DNA of 64,000 nucleotides from positions 8,783,065 to 8,847,064 of the forward strand of contig NC_063452.1 in NCBI RefSeq assembly GCF_020379485.1, given 5' to 3'. Positions 11,772 through 24,583 of the stretch are shown here, piece by piece (within the stretch, counting starts at the first letter, position 1; every line of letters begins with the position of its first letter). The notes beneath the pieces are model-generated. The model ran no database searches and had not been told where the DNA came from. It saw only the letters and a list, made by a program, of their open reading frames with translations. The DNA comes from Brassica napus. Its lineage: Eukaryota > Streptophyta > Magnoliopsida > Brassicales > Brassicaceae. Made by a program: the position numbers and the translations under genes.

Positions 11772-14700
11772 ATGGCGGCAAAATTTGAGATCGAAAAATT
11801 CAACGGCAGTAACTTTGCGCTGTGGAAGTTGAAGATGAAGGCTATCTTGAGAAAAGATGGTTGTTTAGCGGCCATTAGTGCAAGACCGGCTACATACACA
11901 GATGATGATAAATGGAACGAGATGGATGGGAATGCTATGGCAAATCTTCATCTTGCCCTTGCAGATGGAGTGTTGTCAAGCATAGAGGAGAAGAAGACTG
12001 CAAAGGAGATATGGGATCACCTTGCAAAATTGTACGAGGCCAAATCGCTGCACAATAAAATTTTCCTCAAGCGGAAGCTTTATACCCTTCGAATGGGAGA
12101 ATCTACTTCAGTGACGGAGCACATCAACACCTTGAATACTTTATTTTCTCAACTCACTTCGTTGAGTTATAAAGTAGAATCACAAGAACGTGCTGAGCTT
12201 CTACTTCAAAGTCTACCAGATTCATATGATCAACTCATCATCAACTTAACAAATAATGTCTCCACCGACAGTCTAGTCTTTGACGATGTTGCAGCTGCGG
12301 TTCTAGAAGAAGAAAGTCGGCGCAAAAGTAAGGAAGACAGACGAGAAAATTCTCAAATAGAGGCATTGACGGTGATGAGAGGGAGATCAATGGAACATGG
12401 CTCAAGTGGGAGTCACAAACATGGTAGATCAAAGTCAAGAAGTAAGAAGACTTTTAAATGCTACCACTGTGGCAAGAAGGGTCACTTGAAGAAGGATTGT
12501 TGGGAATTGAAGAATTCCAACCCTCAAAGAAATGTCGCAAACACTTCAGATAATGGAATCACGCTATGTTGTGAAGCAGCAATTTCAAGCGAAAATAGAA
12601 GAAGGTTCGCTGATATATGGTTGTTCGACTCAGGAGCTACATATCACATGACCTCTAGAAGAGAATGGTTCCATCATTATGAACCCATCTCAGGAGGATC
12701 TGTGTACAGTTGCAATGATCATGAACTTAAGATTGTTGGCACTGGATCCATTCAACTGAAGATGTATGATGGTACAGTTTGTACTATTCATGAGGTGCGA
12801 CACGTGGAAGGCCTGAAAAAGAATTTACTATCTGTGGGGCAACTTGATGATCTTGGTTGCAAAGTTGAAGTTCAAAATGATACTCTAAAAGTAATTAGAG
12901 GAGCACTTGTGCTTACGAAAGGAGAGAAGATAGCTACGAAGTTATACATGTTAAGAGGAGAAACTCTGTCAGAATCTGAAGCATCTGTTGCTTCAAGCAG
13001 TTCCAGTGAGAAAGCTACTACGGTGTGGCATCAGAAACTTGGGCATATGTCTGAACAAGGCATGAAAATTCTTGCAGAGAAGAAGTTACTTCCGGGTCTC
13101 ACAAAGGTATCACTATCCTTTTGTGAGCATTGTGTGACAAGCAAGCAACATCAGTTGAAGTTTAGCACGTCAAATTCTAGAAGTAAAGTTATTCTAGAAT
13201 TGGTTCACTCTGATGTGTGGCAAGCACCAGTTATATCACTAGGAGGAGCGAAGTACTTTGTGTCCTTCATCGATGACTACTCCAGGAGATGTTGGGTGTA
13301 TCCTATCAAGAGTAAGGAAGATGTGTTTTCAGTTTTCAAAATTTTCAAAGCACGGGTGGAACTTGAATCTGAGAAGAAGATCAAGTGTTTGAGGACAGAT
13401 AATGGAGGTGAATACACTGTTGATGTATTTAGCCAATTCTGTAAAGTAGAGGGCATCAAAAGGCAATTCACTACATCATACACTCCTCAACAAAATGGAG
13501 TGGCAGAGCGGATGAACATGACTCTGTTAGAAAGAACAAGAGCAATGTTGGGAGCTGTAAGCTTATAGAAGAAATTCTGGGCAGAAGCAGTCAACACCGC
13601 TTGTTATGTGATAAATCGGTCGCCATCAACTGCAATTGAGCTGAAAACACCGATGGAGATGTGGACAGGAAAGCCCGTCGACTATTCAGACCTCCATATA
13701 TTTGGGAGTCCAGTGTATGTAATGTACAATAACCAAGAAACTACAAAGCTAGATCCAAAGTCTAGAAAGTGTGTGTTCTTGGGATATGCTGATGGAGTAA
13801 AGGGGTATCGCCTGTGGGATCCCACTGCCCACAAGGTTATAATCAGCAGAGATGTTATCTTCACAGAAGATAAGAAGATCGAAGAAGAAAGAAGCAGTTC
13901 AAAAGAAAGGTCAGAGACTGTAGCAGTACAAGTGGAAAAGGATAATTCTTCTGGAGCAACACCAGAACACGAGGAAGCCGAACCTGCCGAGTTGGAAGAA
14001 GAACTTGGTAAAGGAAAACGTGTAAGAACTACACCAGCTTGGCACGAGGATTATGATCTGAACTGCAACGTTGCATATTGTCTTTTAACTGAGGACGGAG
14101 AGCCATCAAATCTCCAAGAAGCAATGAGCAGTCCAGATGTTTCTCAGTGGATGGAAGTAATGCAAGAAGAAATTGAAGCTCTACATAAAAATAAAACTTG
14201 GGAGCTCGTACCATTACCGCAAGGAAGAAAAGCCATTGGAAACAAATGGGTCTATAAGATCAAGCGAAATGGTGATGACCAAGTGGAGCGGTATCGTGCT
14301 AGATTGGTGGTGAAAGGATATGCTCAGAAAGAAGGCATTGACTTCAATGAAATTTTTTCACCTGTGGTTCGACTTACAACTGTTCGGATACTGTTGGCAA
14401 TGTGCGCTACATTTGACTTACATCTAGAGCAACTAGATGTGAAAACAACGTTTCTTCATGGAGATCTTAAGGAAGAAATTTATATGCTCCAACCAGAAGG
14501 TTTTGAAGAAAAAGAAAAGGAGAACTTGGTTTGCAGGTTAAACAAATCTCTGTACGGTCTAAAGCAGGCGCCAAGATGTTGGTACAAGAGATTTGATTCC
14601 TTCATCATGAGCCTTGGATATAGCAGACTTCATGCAGACCCTTGTGCATATTTCAAGAGGTTTAGTGAAACAGAGTTCATTACTTTGCTGTTATATGTAG

Positions 14701-15695
14701 ACGACATGTTGATAGCAGGCCCCAACAATGATCGTATCAATGAATTGAAGGCACAGTTGGCTAGGGAGTTCGATATGAAGGACTTGGGACCAGCAAACAA
14801 GATTCTAGGGATGCAAATTCACCGAGACAGAAATAATAGGAAGATTTGGCTGTCACAGAAGAATTATTTGAAGAAAATCTTGCGGAGGTTCAACATGCAA
14901 GATTGTAAGCCAATCTCTACCCCACTTCCTATTAATTTCAAGTTATCCTCCGGTATGAGTCCTAGCAGTGAAGAAGGAAGGACAGAAATGTCTCGAGTAC
15001 CGTATGCATCAGCAGTGGGGAGCTTAATGTTCGCAATGATTTGTACACGACCAGACATTGCACAAGCAGTGGGAGTAGTAAGTCGGTACATGGCGAATCC
15101 TGGCAAAGAGCATTGGAATGCCGTAAAGAGGATTTTACGGTACATTAAAGGAACCTCAGATGTTGCATTATGTTATGGAGGATCAGACTTTGTTGTCAGA
15201 GGCTATGTTGATTCAGATTATGCAGGCGATCTAGATAAAAGCAAATCCACAACCGGTTATGTGTTTGCACTTGCTAGCGGAGCTGTAAGTTGGGTTTCAA
15301 AACTACAGTCAATTGTGGCTACATCGACAACCGAAGCAGAGTATGTAGCAGCTACACAAGCTAGTAAAGAGGCGATGTGGTTGAAGATGGTAATGGAGGA
15401 ACTCGGGCACAAACAAGAGAAAATTTCTCTTTTTTGTGACAGCCAGAGTGCCGTGCATCTTGCAAGGAATCCAGCCTTTCATTCAAAAACCAAGCACATA
15501 CGAGTCCAGTATCACTTCGTTCGTGAGAAAGTGGAAGAAGGCACGGTGGATATGCAGAAGATTCATACAAAAGAAAATGTAGTAGATTTTATGACGAAAG
15601 CAGTCACTACTGACAAGTTTATTTGGTGTCGATCCTCTTGTGGCCTGAAGGAGATGTACGCAACATGGAATGACAAGGTAGAAAGAATGGTGTGA
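11772..15695 (+). CDS. Copia gag-pol polyprotein with one in-frame stop
   Basis: One frame of 1,308 codons encodes the whole polyprotein, interrupted only by TAG at 13,566-13,568 (codon 599). In order: a gag domain; a CCHC zinc knuckle near residue 230 (CYHCGKKGHLKKDC); an aspartic protease (DSGA near 286); an integrase HHCC finger from about 420, then its DDE core with HSDVW, RTDNGGEY and QQNGVAERMN; reverse transcriptase with SLYGLKQAPRCW and YVDD near 975; and RNase H with DSDYAGD and CDSQSAVHLA. The stop falls just after the integrase catalytic Glu, so this copy should not make reverse transcriptase except by readthrough. The reverse-transcriptase motif reads DVKTTFLHG where Ala is usual for the second T. 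Frame and spacing are otherwise intact. Similarity to TNT1-94-type copia proteins is from memory. Confidence 0.93.
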
Positions 15696-15735
15696 AGATC
15701 CGATTGATCCTCAATCAAATCTTCAAGTGGGAGAT

Positions 15736-16234
15736 TGTAAGTCAAATAACACGTTTTTCATAATGGACGGTGATGGACGGTGAAGTTGGACGGTGAAGGA
15801 GGTGATTTTGTCAATAATTATGGCTTTCACATGTCCAAACTTCTTCTATAAAAGGAGAGCTAAGCTGAAGAGGAAAGACATCCCAAAATCAAAATCACAA
15901 AGAGAAGTGAAGAAGAAGAAGAACGTGAGAGAGAGAGAGAGAGAGAGAAAAAAAAATTCTATAATCTCTTACGGGTATTTGGGATCGGGTTGAGAGAAAA
16001 TTATTTAGAGAGTTTGGGTATTTTCTCCTATTATAACGAGAAAGTTATTAATCGATTTCTCCGTTATAATTGAGAGGTTGTAACTCCTATTATTTTTCTC
16101 GTAATAAATTCTTCTACCTTGTCCGTGGTTTTTATCCTTTGGGGTTTTCCACGTTAAATCTGGTGTTCCATTTATTACACTATTTCTCAAATTATTAGCT
16201 GCGACCCTGCTCTATCCGGTCCAGTTTTACAACA
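15736..16234 (+). repeat. 3' LTR of copia element (499 bp)
   Basis: It has the same TGTAAG...ACAACA borders as the 5' LTR. A purine-rich tract, AAGTGGGAGA, ends two bases before it and is the likely plus-strand primer. The GA microsatellite is six to seven bases longer than in the 5' LTR. Confidence 0.95.
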
Positions 16235-16239
16235 GTATT

Positions 16240-17802
16240 CCTACTGTCTAGCCAAAAGTTCTCTGTTTTTATCATAGCTATTGAATGTATTATAAGTATT
16301 CTTGCTTGAACAAGTTAGAGTTAATTTTTATTTCATATTTTACCTTATATGTGTATAAAAACTAAAATAAAGAAACAGACCTTACAAGAGATGATCACCT
16401 GTCCATTAACCAAAATGATAGAAGGGGTGAAAATGTAAGATTTAGAGAAAGAAAGAATAAAAAACTTTTACCCAAGGTTAAGTTGATCATAGTATCTAGA
16501 CATCAATTATATACAATAGTAATACAAAAACCCAACAAATTAAACATCAATTAATTAATCAAATTTTAAAAATTTAAATAGTTGTGTATTAAATAAAAAT
16601 TTATAGAATAGCATATAAATTTTAAAAATCTTCAACATTTATAAGTTTAAAAATAACACCGTTTTCAATATATATATATATATATAATTACATAAAAACT
16701 GTGAACGTTTGAACCAAATTGCACCAAATTTATAATGTAGAACAATTATTTTCAAGATTCCAATACAAAAAAAGCTTAAAGTAGATTCATATTACCATTC
16801 CATAAAATCCTAAATCTTTGCGAAATCTTTCTGCATATCACTAAACACCAAATGCAAACACGTAAATTAAACAACTCCAAATGTTTGCCAACAAAATATC
16901 ATGCATTAAGAGGCCAGTTACAGAAAGAAATATGCATTGACTTCATGAAGTAAAGGCATCACTGGTTTAGACGCAATGATTGCGGATAAGTTTGGTGATG
17001 TAGTTGTTGGGAGTTTGCTGCGGTTCTAAATACTATTAAATTATTTGTACGATTGGTATATCAGTTTGAAATTGGCGCATTTGTAGAATATTTATTGGGT
17101 AATTAAGATGTTAAACAGGTTCTATAATAAATTAGTAATATTAACACAATATAACACCATAAAATATCAAAACATATTATTATGATAAAATTTGAAAATT
17201 ATTAATTTAATATAATTAATAAAAATATTCAATTTATTTTTATTTTCGAAAATCATTTTGTTTGGTTTATATATGTATATATGAATATATATATATATAT
17301 ATGTGTGTATATATATTAATTTCTAAAACATTATAGTGAATATTTTGTGTTTAAAGTTTTTATAGTATAAATTAGGATATTGTTAGTGAATATAAATTAA
17401 AATATATATTTTATATATATTTTATATATATTTTTTATTTATAATATCTCAATTTTAATAGTTAAATTCAAATTTTAAATATACTTATAATACTTACATG
17501 TAACATACCAACAATCACAAACATTTGTGAAAACCAACTTTCAATTTTAAAATTTTGAAACGGCATAAAGCTTTTATAACACTTTTATGATTACGTAAAA
17601 TACCAACAACCGCTACCACCCACAAAAATGCAACATTTGCGGGTGGTATCAGTAATACCAATAAATCCTTAAGTTTCAAAAATATTTATGAAGTACAAAA
17701 AAAATAAAAACAAAAAAGGTAAATTGCTCCTTATAAAACTAAAACTGATTTATGTCGAAATCCACTATTTACACCAATGACATTTCTTTGCACTAAATAA
17801 TA
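16240..17802. other. AT-rich spacer, no gene recognised
   Basis: The stretch is AT-rich with a TA microsatellite near 17,285-17,312. Short words at about 17,089 and 17,650 (ATTTATTGG type) are loosely inverted and might bound a decayed MITE, but no target duplication is visible. Confidence 0.4.
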
Positions 17803-18041
17803 CTCCATCTGTTTCATATTGAAAGTAGTTATAGAAAAAAAATAGTTTCAAAATGTAAGTAATTTTTATATTTTAGGTAATTTTTGTATTTATTGGATAT
17901 AGTATGACTAATCAAATTAAATAGACTTATTTTATGATTGCCTAAATTGTATCTAATCTATATGTTAAATAATATTTTTAAAAATTAATAACTTTATTAA
18001 TCTTTATGTTTTTAGGTAATATATTATGAACACAGAAGGAA
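17803..18041. mobile_element. Stowaway-type MITE, diverged
   Basis: The left end is CTCCATCTGTTTCATATTGAA; the right end, in reverse complement, is TTCCTTCTGTGTTCATAATA. TA flanks both sides. It is the same family as the element at 5,938-6,185 but more decayed. Confidence 0.65.
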
Positions 18042-18504
18042 TATACTCTATCATGGCAACAAGAAGACAACAACAGCAATAACAATATAAAATCTTAAAC
18101 TATATTCTTTTGGTTTACTTTAGTAAACATTTTCTAGCCACTATTATTTAGTACAACTTTAATATATGTTATTAACCTAATATTTTAAATTTTATAGTAT
18201 ATAATCCGTGTGTAGCGCGGAAAAAATCTCTAGTAATTTATAATGAACATATATATCTAATTATACATAACAAATGTATCATAACTTATTTTTAGGTTGA
18301 GTAAAATAAGACTCACTTTAAACCAAAATTTAAATCGACACAAAACTAAGCAATAAATAAATAGTTTTAGCAAGTTTCAAGCAGGATATTGAACAAACAA
18401 AACGAAAAGCAAAACAAAACCGTCCCTAAAGGGTTTGGTTTACTCCATAAGTTTTTGCCTTTTCATGCCCCTTCCTTTAGGTTTACCAGCCTGCTTCTGA
18501 TTCT

Positions 18505-20080
18505 TCATACTACTCTGTTTCCGCAACTATCATCTTTCTTAGTTAAAAGTTCTTTACAAGCAGGAACATCCTCCTTGGCCTTGACCTTGCCCTTACTTTT
18601 CTGGTATTTCATCTTCTCGACAAAGCTAATTACTCCACGTAGAACAACATTAGGATCATCGTCTTGCATCAACTGTTCAGCTAACTCAGCTGGAGTAACC
18701 TCCGTAGAATCAATCAGCTTCTCGATTTCTTCACATAGAGGATGGTTTAAGCCATCTAAACCAAGGTAATTAGAAACCAATGTCCTAAATGCTAAACCTG
18801 TACAATACGACATATTGATATGCATATCCATTCTTCCCGGACGTAGCAACGCAGGATAAAGCCGGTCTTTGTGGTTTGTCGTGAAGACAATGATTCTCTC
18901 ATCTCCAAAACTTGACCATAATCCATCAATGAAGTTCAGAATCCCTGAGAGAGTCAACTACTCAAGACAATATTAGTAAGAATATCTCAAATCAAAACCC
19001 AAACTTATTCACATTTTTTTCTTATAAAAAATATATCACCTGTGTGTCTTGATCCTCACTGTCGTCATACTCATCTTCCCTGCGTTTCCTCTTTCCTCTA
19101 GCTTTTCCAATTTCTTGATTCTCATCTTCCCTATCTCTCACCTCAGCATTGCAATCAATATCCTCAATCACCAAAATAGAACGATTCGTGGTGGATAACA
19201 AAATCCTCTTCAGTTCACCATTGTCATAAATATTACTAAGATCAAGATCAAACACATCGAACTTTAGGTAATTAGCCATCGCGGCTATCAAGCTAGATTT
19301 ACCAGTTCCTGGTGGGCCATACAACAAGTAACCACGTTTCCATGCTTTACCAACTCTCTTGTAGAACTCTTTCCTCTTCAGAAACCTATCCAAGTCATCG
19401 ATTATCTTCTTCTTTGCACTTGGATCCATCGCCAAGGTTTCGAACGTCGAGGGGTGCTCGAGACTTATACATCCCCAGCTCCCTCCAGCAGATCCATCGT
19501 CGTCACTGCTCATATGCACATCTCGGCTATAGAGATTCACCACTCTCAGGTCCCTCTTGATCTTTTCCGACTCCGCGATAACGTGGTTCAAGTAAGAGTC
19601 CAAGACTCTCTCTCTCAGCTTCTTCTCGAATGTGAGCTCGTAGTACCGTTTTAGTTTTTCACTATTCGCTTTCTCCGTCTGAACATATAACCACTTCACC
19701 TGGATGTCCTCGAACGTGTCTCGGATCGCTTCTCTTTTCGCAATCGTGACAATGAAGTGCTTCTGCTTCGGAGTTTTTCCAACGCGTAAACGCTCAGTCT
19801 CGGGGCCGATCTTGGTGCGGAGGTACATCTCCGCCGCTTCGTAGACTAGGTTTCTCTTATACTTGGAGTTCTCGTCGATAATCAACGTGAGATTCTTCGA
19901 ACTCGGAGTGAATAGTCTGCCCAGTACGTTCTCGTAGATGTAGGAACGGAGCTGCTCCGGTACGAAATCGTTGAGCATCGATCTAAAGAGCATCGAGAAC
20001 CCACTTAGAGATGCGCACACTGAGAACATAGTCGACGGTGAGAAAGAATAATTGGATGAAGGAAACATCTCCGATGGCAT
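18505..20080 (-). CDS. AAA-ATPase, AATP1/BCS1-like
   Basis: This is a complete two-exon gene for a plant AAA-ATPase. Exon 1 is 20,080-19,040 (347 codons) and exon 2 is 18,957-18,505 (150 codons and stop). The 82-nt intron has the donor CAG/GTGATA and acceptor GAGTAG/TTG, phase 0. The ~497-residue protein has a short hydrophobic N-terminal anchor, an AAA-associated N-domain, and the ATPase core. Walker A is GPPGTGKSS near residue 255, Walker B is ILVIEDID near 305, a charged insertion (EDEYDDSEDQDTQ) follows, and exon 2 opens with LTLSGILNFIDGLWSS, then FTTNHKDRLYPALLRPGRMD. Family members are membrane-anchored ATPases of mitochondria or ER linked to stress responses; the role of this copy is not shown by sequence. 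The start at 20,080 gives four residues more than the left paralog, whose equivalent start is Met5 here. Confidence 0.92.
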
Positions 20081-20134
20081 AAGCGATGGATGGGTTAGGG
20101 TTTACTATGAGAAAGAGACGATATGGTTTTTAGG

Positions 20135-20142
20135 TTTATATA
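20135..20142 (-). promoter_or_regulatory. Probable TATA box of the AAA-ATPase gene
   Basis: On the minus strand the sequence reads CCTATATAAACC, centred about 58 bases upstream of the ATG at 20,080, which would place transcription start roughly 25-30 bases before the ATG. Spacing and sequence fit a plant TATA box; no transcript evidence is available. Confidence 0.5.
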
Positions 20143-20427
20143 GGCACATAATTTTTTGAATTCCAATTTAATTTATAACTTCTATTATATTTTAAAGAAA
20201 CTTGTAGAGGAAGGAAGGTTGCGTTGCAAAGTGTGTCCGTCTACACGTCAGACACCAATCAGTAAACCGACTTCCTCTTTCCCTTTCGATTTGGTCCATC
20301 AATGAAGAGAAACACATGGTCAAAAAAGTATTATTGTGTCGTTGTTGTTTTTACTTTCAGAACTAAGAGATGGTTTTTTTCAAAAAAAAAAAAAAAAAAC
20401 TAAGAGATGATAGTTCCCTAGACACTA

Positions 20428-20637
20428 TGAGAAGTGATTTGCCAAATCTCTTTTCTACGGTCACTTTCGTAAAAAAATATGACATGGTTAATAAAATTGA
20501 TGACATGTCTTATGGTTAAATATGACATGTTAATAAAATTGATGACATATCTTATGGCTAAATATGACATGGATAACATTGAGTGTTGATTTATATTTTT
20601 GGTAAACTTTTTAGAATGAGATAATAACTCATACATT
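20428..20637. repeat. Dispersed repeat, copy A
   Basis: It begins TGAGAAGTGATTTG and ends ATAACTCATACATT. Internally it has a second-order duplication of a TATGACATG / AAAATTGATGACAT motif. A diverged direct copy lies at 21,648-21,812. The family was not identified. Confidence 0.6.
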
Positions 20638-21647
20638 AAATTTAATATTAATTTACATTTTTGGTTAACTTTTTAGAATATGTTAATAACTCATACATAA
20701 CCATTAAAATAAATATATTTAAATATAAAATTACAAATTTTGAAATATTATTTAATTATATTTCTAATAATTTATACAATTTTTTTTAAAAAAATAATAA
20801 AGTTTTAATGTAAAAATCATTAGTTTCTTATATATCTACAAATTTTATAAATACAATTTAGTTTAAATTTTTATAATTATACATTTTTATTAATTTTATA
20901 CAAGTTCATTTAATATATTTAACCAAAAGATATAGATAAAAAGAATCTATCTAAGATTATAGTTTTAAATATATATATATATATATAATTTAAAACAAAC
21001 AAAATTATTTTTATCTTAATTTTATATTTAATTAAATCAAATTTATATCAAAATATTGGTAAGAAAATAAAAAAAATTACAATATTAATAAAATTTTATT
21101 TTTAAATAAAACTTAAATTTAAATAATTCTTATTACATATGGTGCAGGAAAACACCTATTATGTTAATATAAAATAATTTTTTTTAAAATATCTGGATCG
21201 CAAAACTAACTCCTTCTGACTATGTATGTGTACAATCAATGCTTCAACATGTTTTGGTAGGATACAAGTTCTATATTTGTTTAAGACATGAGGATCAATT
21301 CTAAAACTAGACTTTGATGCCACTTGAGTTATCGAAATTCTTTTTTTTTAAAGATATTAACGCTAATTCTATATTTTTTTAAGACATGAACACCATTTCT
21401 AAATAAATAAATAAATAAAAATATAAGTTTCATGTTTTTGGGCTGGTCCTAGCCCAAACGGGCTTACTCCAAAAATAGTTAAAGTCCAAATAGGCTAAGT
21501 CCGAAAGATCTAATTTTTTGGGTTTATCTAATTAAGTCAAAACTCGGTAATTTATAGGGTTGGGCGAACTTGGACTGCGGGATTCGGCCTTAATTGTCTA
21601 GGTGAGTCCTCTTGATTCCATTTGTTTTGAAAAAATAAAATAAAATT

Positions 21648-21812
21648 TGAGAAGTGATTTGTCACATCTTTCTTTACAATCACTTTCACAAAAATGTGAC
21701 ATGACTACTAAAATTGATAACATGTTTTAAGGCTAAATACATGGATAATTACATTTAATATTGATTTGTATTTTTGGTAAACATTTTAGAATATAGTAAT
21801 AACTCATACATT
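21648..21812. repeat. Dispersed repeat, copy B
   Basis: This is a direct copy of the repeat at 20,428, sharing TGAGAAGTGATTTG at the left and TAATAACTCATACATT at the right. It is shorter because it lacks the internal duplication. The two copies might be ends of one decayed element, but no borders are clear. Confidence 0.6.
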
Positions 21813-22670
21813 ATATTTAATTAATCCGCAGATATTCCCGTTTACAGAAGGGCCATACTAATTCCTATGTACTTTTTCTTTGAATATTCAAATGAGCAAT
21901 AAACAATAAACTTATATCCAGAGAAGGCTTGTACACGTTGAAGTGAAACATTTGAACGAGGCCCCCACTTGTTAGGAGCCCCTCTTTAAAAAAATTATTT
22001 ATATATATATGCATATTATTATTATATAAGAAGTTGATGAAAAATAGTTTGCAAATCATAACGAAATGATACATAAACTTATGTTATTATGATTTAACTA
22101 TGAATAAATTGAGTATAAATTAAATAATTTTTCTAGGTCATCCAAACTTATAACTAACTTCTAATTCTTTTTTTTAAGAAATCATTTAGCAATTTGTTAA
22201 AAAAAATAAGAAGCAATTCATGCTAAAATTTTGTTCAAATGAACAGTACTCACTAATATATATGTATTTCTTAAATAATAATAATAATTATTATTATAAT
22301 GATTCTTTAAATAAATATTTTTTTTGTAATATTTGTACGATTATCATGTAACTCATAAAAATAAATTGAATAGGACCCTTGAAATCTTAGGTCCGACTCT
22401 GCTTATATTTGCGTGGCTACATGATATATTGTAGTGGAGTATCTTCGAACTCAGGTTGATTATCAACCCAAAGTCCGCATATCATTAAACCACCATTACT
22501 TGATTTTATTTTTTGTGAAAGTTGCAGATCTATGTCGCGTTTCCTGGTTTTACGATTACGTCTTTAGATAGAAGGCATAATAAAGTATTATATATATAAA
22601 ATAAGTATTTTTATACAAAAATTCGGGTATACCGATTTGGAAAAAGTTATGGATTTTGAATAGCTATCGG

Positions 22671-23007
22671 TATGGGTGGGCACGCATCGGAAATCCGAGT
22701 TTTTGGAGGTATTTGTGATCCGATCTGTTTCGTCCGATTAATCAATTATCCGATTCAATCGATCCGTAGCCACCTGGATATTCGGTATCCCTGATATCCA
22801 GGTTTTTAACCGGATATCTGATTTGATCCGTAAAAATATATATAAATTAAAAAATAAATTAAAATTCAAAAATATAAAATTAATATAAAATAATAATATT
22901 TTATTACAAAAGATAAAAAGTAATTTAAGTTTTTTAAATTCTAATAACTAAATTAATAAATATGGTAAATAAAAAACTGTAAAACTTATATATAATATAA
23001 TATTTAC

Positions 23008-23042
<35 letters not shown>

Positions 23043-23246
23043 CTTTAAATATATGCATATAACGGATCAGATTGGATATATGTTCCTAAGAATATTAGTA
23101 TTTATTATTTGTTTCGATTCTTATAGATATTACATATTAGTATTTGCTTTGCCTCATAGAGTTATGGATATCCGAATTTTTTGGTACGAATCAAAACGGA
23201 TAGTGAATCGGATCAAAATTTACAGATATTTTACCAAGTCCTACTA
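22671..23246. mobile_element. hAT-type MITE, diverged
   Basis: The left end is TATGGGTGGGCACG and the interior is rich in GGATATC/GATCCG words, as in the better preserved element at 33,310-33,917. The right end is less well conserved (CCAAGTCCTACTA). Flanking 8-mers GCTATCGG and GCTATATG agree at 6 of 8 positions, consistent with an old 8-bp hAT target duplication. A long TA microsatellite lies inside (about 23,013-23,039). Confidence 0.55.
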
Positions 23247-23301
23247 GCTATATGTAAAATTAACCTTTTCTAGTATCGCTAATCTTGATTTTAATTTACT
23301 A

Positions 23302-24583
23302 CTAGACCCTGATCTGTGCGCCAGCGCGGGTATGAATTTTTAATTTTTTAATTATTTATTTTATTAAATGATGTATTTGTAATATTCGTTCATATTATAT
23401 TTATTAAGTAAATATTTTTTTGCATCTTAAACTATCTATTTTTTTACGAATGTGTGATATCATATAAAAAAATATAAAAAAATGAGTATATAGAGTTAAT
23501 TAGATAATTGTAAAAACAGAAATTTTCTTTCGTGTGCGATATCATATAAATAATGATCCACCCAGTTAACAAAAATCATGATTTTTTTTATGTGTAATTT
23601 TTTTTTTATTTTGACCATTTCTTTAAAACTATATTAAATTTTACATATTTTAATTAGACAATTTTTAATATATTTACCTTTTTATTTGAAATGCAATCCA
23701 ATATTTTTTTAAAAATTATAACAAAATATTTAAAAAATATTTTTTTGAATTTGTTTGAAAAATATGAAAATTACATTTTAAATTAAAATTATCCTAAAAT
23801 ATGATAAGTTTTGATGTAAACGAAAACTTAAATTATGTCAAAAATAATTATATTCAATGATAATAACAATTTAAATTGATTATTTTAAAAAATATATATA
23901 AATTTCAAAAATATTGTTTGAAAGAAAATTCATTTATCTTTCGAATATAAAATGAAAATATTATAATTAAATAATAAAAAATATAAATAAAAACCATAAA
24001 TTTAGCAAATGACAACTGAGTTATATTATGCTAAAATTTTCTTTCTAACAATTTAGCAAATGACAAATGAGTTATGAGCAAATAATACCATATAATTTTA
24101 AAAAACATAGCCATTCTTAAATATTTTTTGAATAAATAATTATTTTTAAATTTAATCAACTGAAAATAATATCCGTACAATTGTGTGAGTCAAAATTTTG
24201 TTTTATTGATGCATGTTATATATTAGTGCTGCATGTTTTATGTAACATTTTAATGATGCACGTTTTTTAAAATTTCCATTATTAAAATTATGCACGTAAG
24301 GATAATTCATGAGTTTTTTTGTTGATTAAATGACATTATGTCCAAATTTATTTAAGGATATTTTATTAAGGTAACCGAAAAAGACAAACAATAAAATAGG
24401 AAGTTTAAATTCATTTAAGCATATTTCATTAATGTAACTGAAAAGACAAGTAATAAATTAGACAGTTTTATTCGTTTTAGGATATTTCATAAATGCAACT
24501 GAAAAAACAAGTAAAAAAATAGGGAGTTTAATTAATGAAATAAAAACATTTTCAAATGGGTACTTCTCTTTTAATAATATAGA
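23302..24583 (-). mobile_element. Non-autonomous Helitron
   Basis: Read on the minus strand it begins TCTATATTATTAAAAGAGAA after an A and ends with a GC hairpin (CCCGCGCTGGCGCAC), a short spacer and CTAG followed by T. These are complete Helitron borders with insertion between A and T and no target duplication. The region next to the 5' end carries three loose ~65-bp tandem units (about 24,350-24,530). There are no genes. A relative lies at 37,378-38,831. Confidence 0.8.

Larger units (their letters stand above)
11247..16234 (+). mobile_element. Ty1/copia LTR retrotransposon, near-intact
   Basis: This is a complete element: 5' LTR, primer-binding site, one long gag-pol frame in copia order (protease, integrase, reverse transcriptase, RNase H), a purine-rich tract and 3' LTR. 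It is flanked by a perfect 5-bp target duplication, GTATT (11,242-11,246 and 16,235-16,239). The LTRs differ by a GA-repeat length change and a few substitutions, which implies a recent insertion. The only coding lesion I see is one stop codon in gag-pol. Confidence 0.95.
8665..18233 (+). mobile_element. Possible gene-carrying Helitron, interrupted by copia element
   Basis: The left boundary TCTTACAATACTAAAAGGGG follows an A and resembles Helitron 5' ends of Brassicaceae. The right boundary has a hairpin-like CCGTGTGTAGCGCGG (about 18,206-18,220), an A-rich stretch, then CTAG followed by T at 18,230-18,234, a typical Helitron 3' end. Removing the copia insertion and the MITE at 17,803 leaves about 4.3 kb. 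The pairing of these two ends is inference; they could belong to separate elements. Confidence 0.3.
20147..22670. other. Intergenic, AT-rich, with dispersed repeats
   Basis: No gene is recognised. Beyond the AAA-ATPase promoter the sequence is AT-rich with a pair of direct repeats (listed separately) and simple TA and AAT runs. Short open frames here lack domains. Confidence 0.5.
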
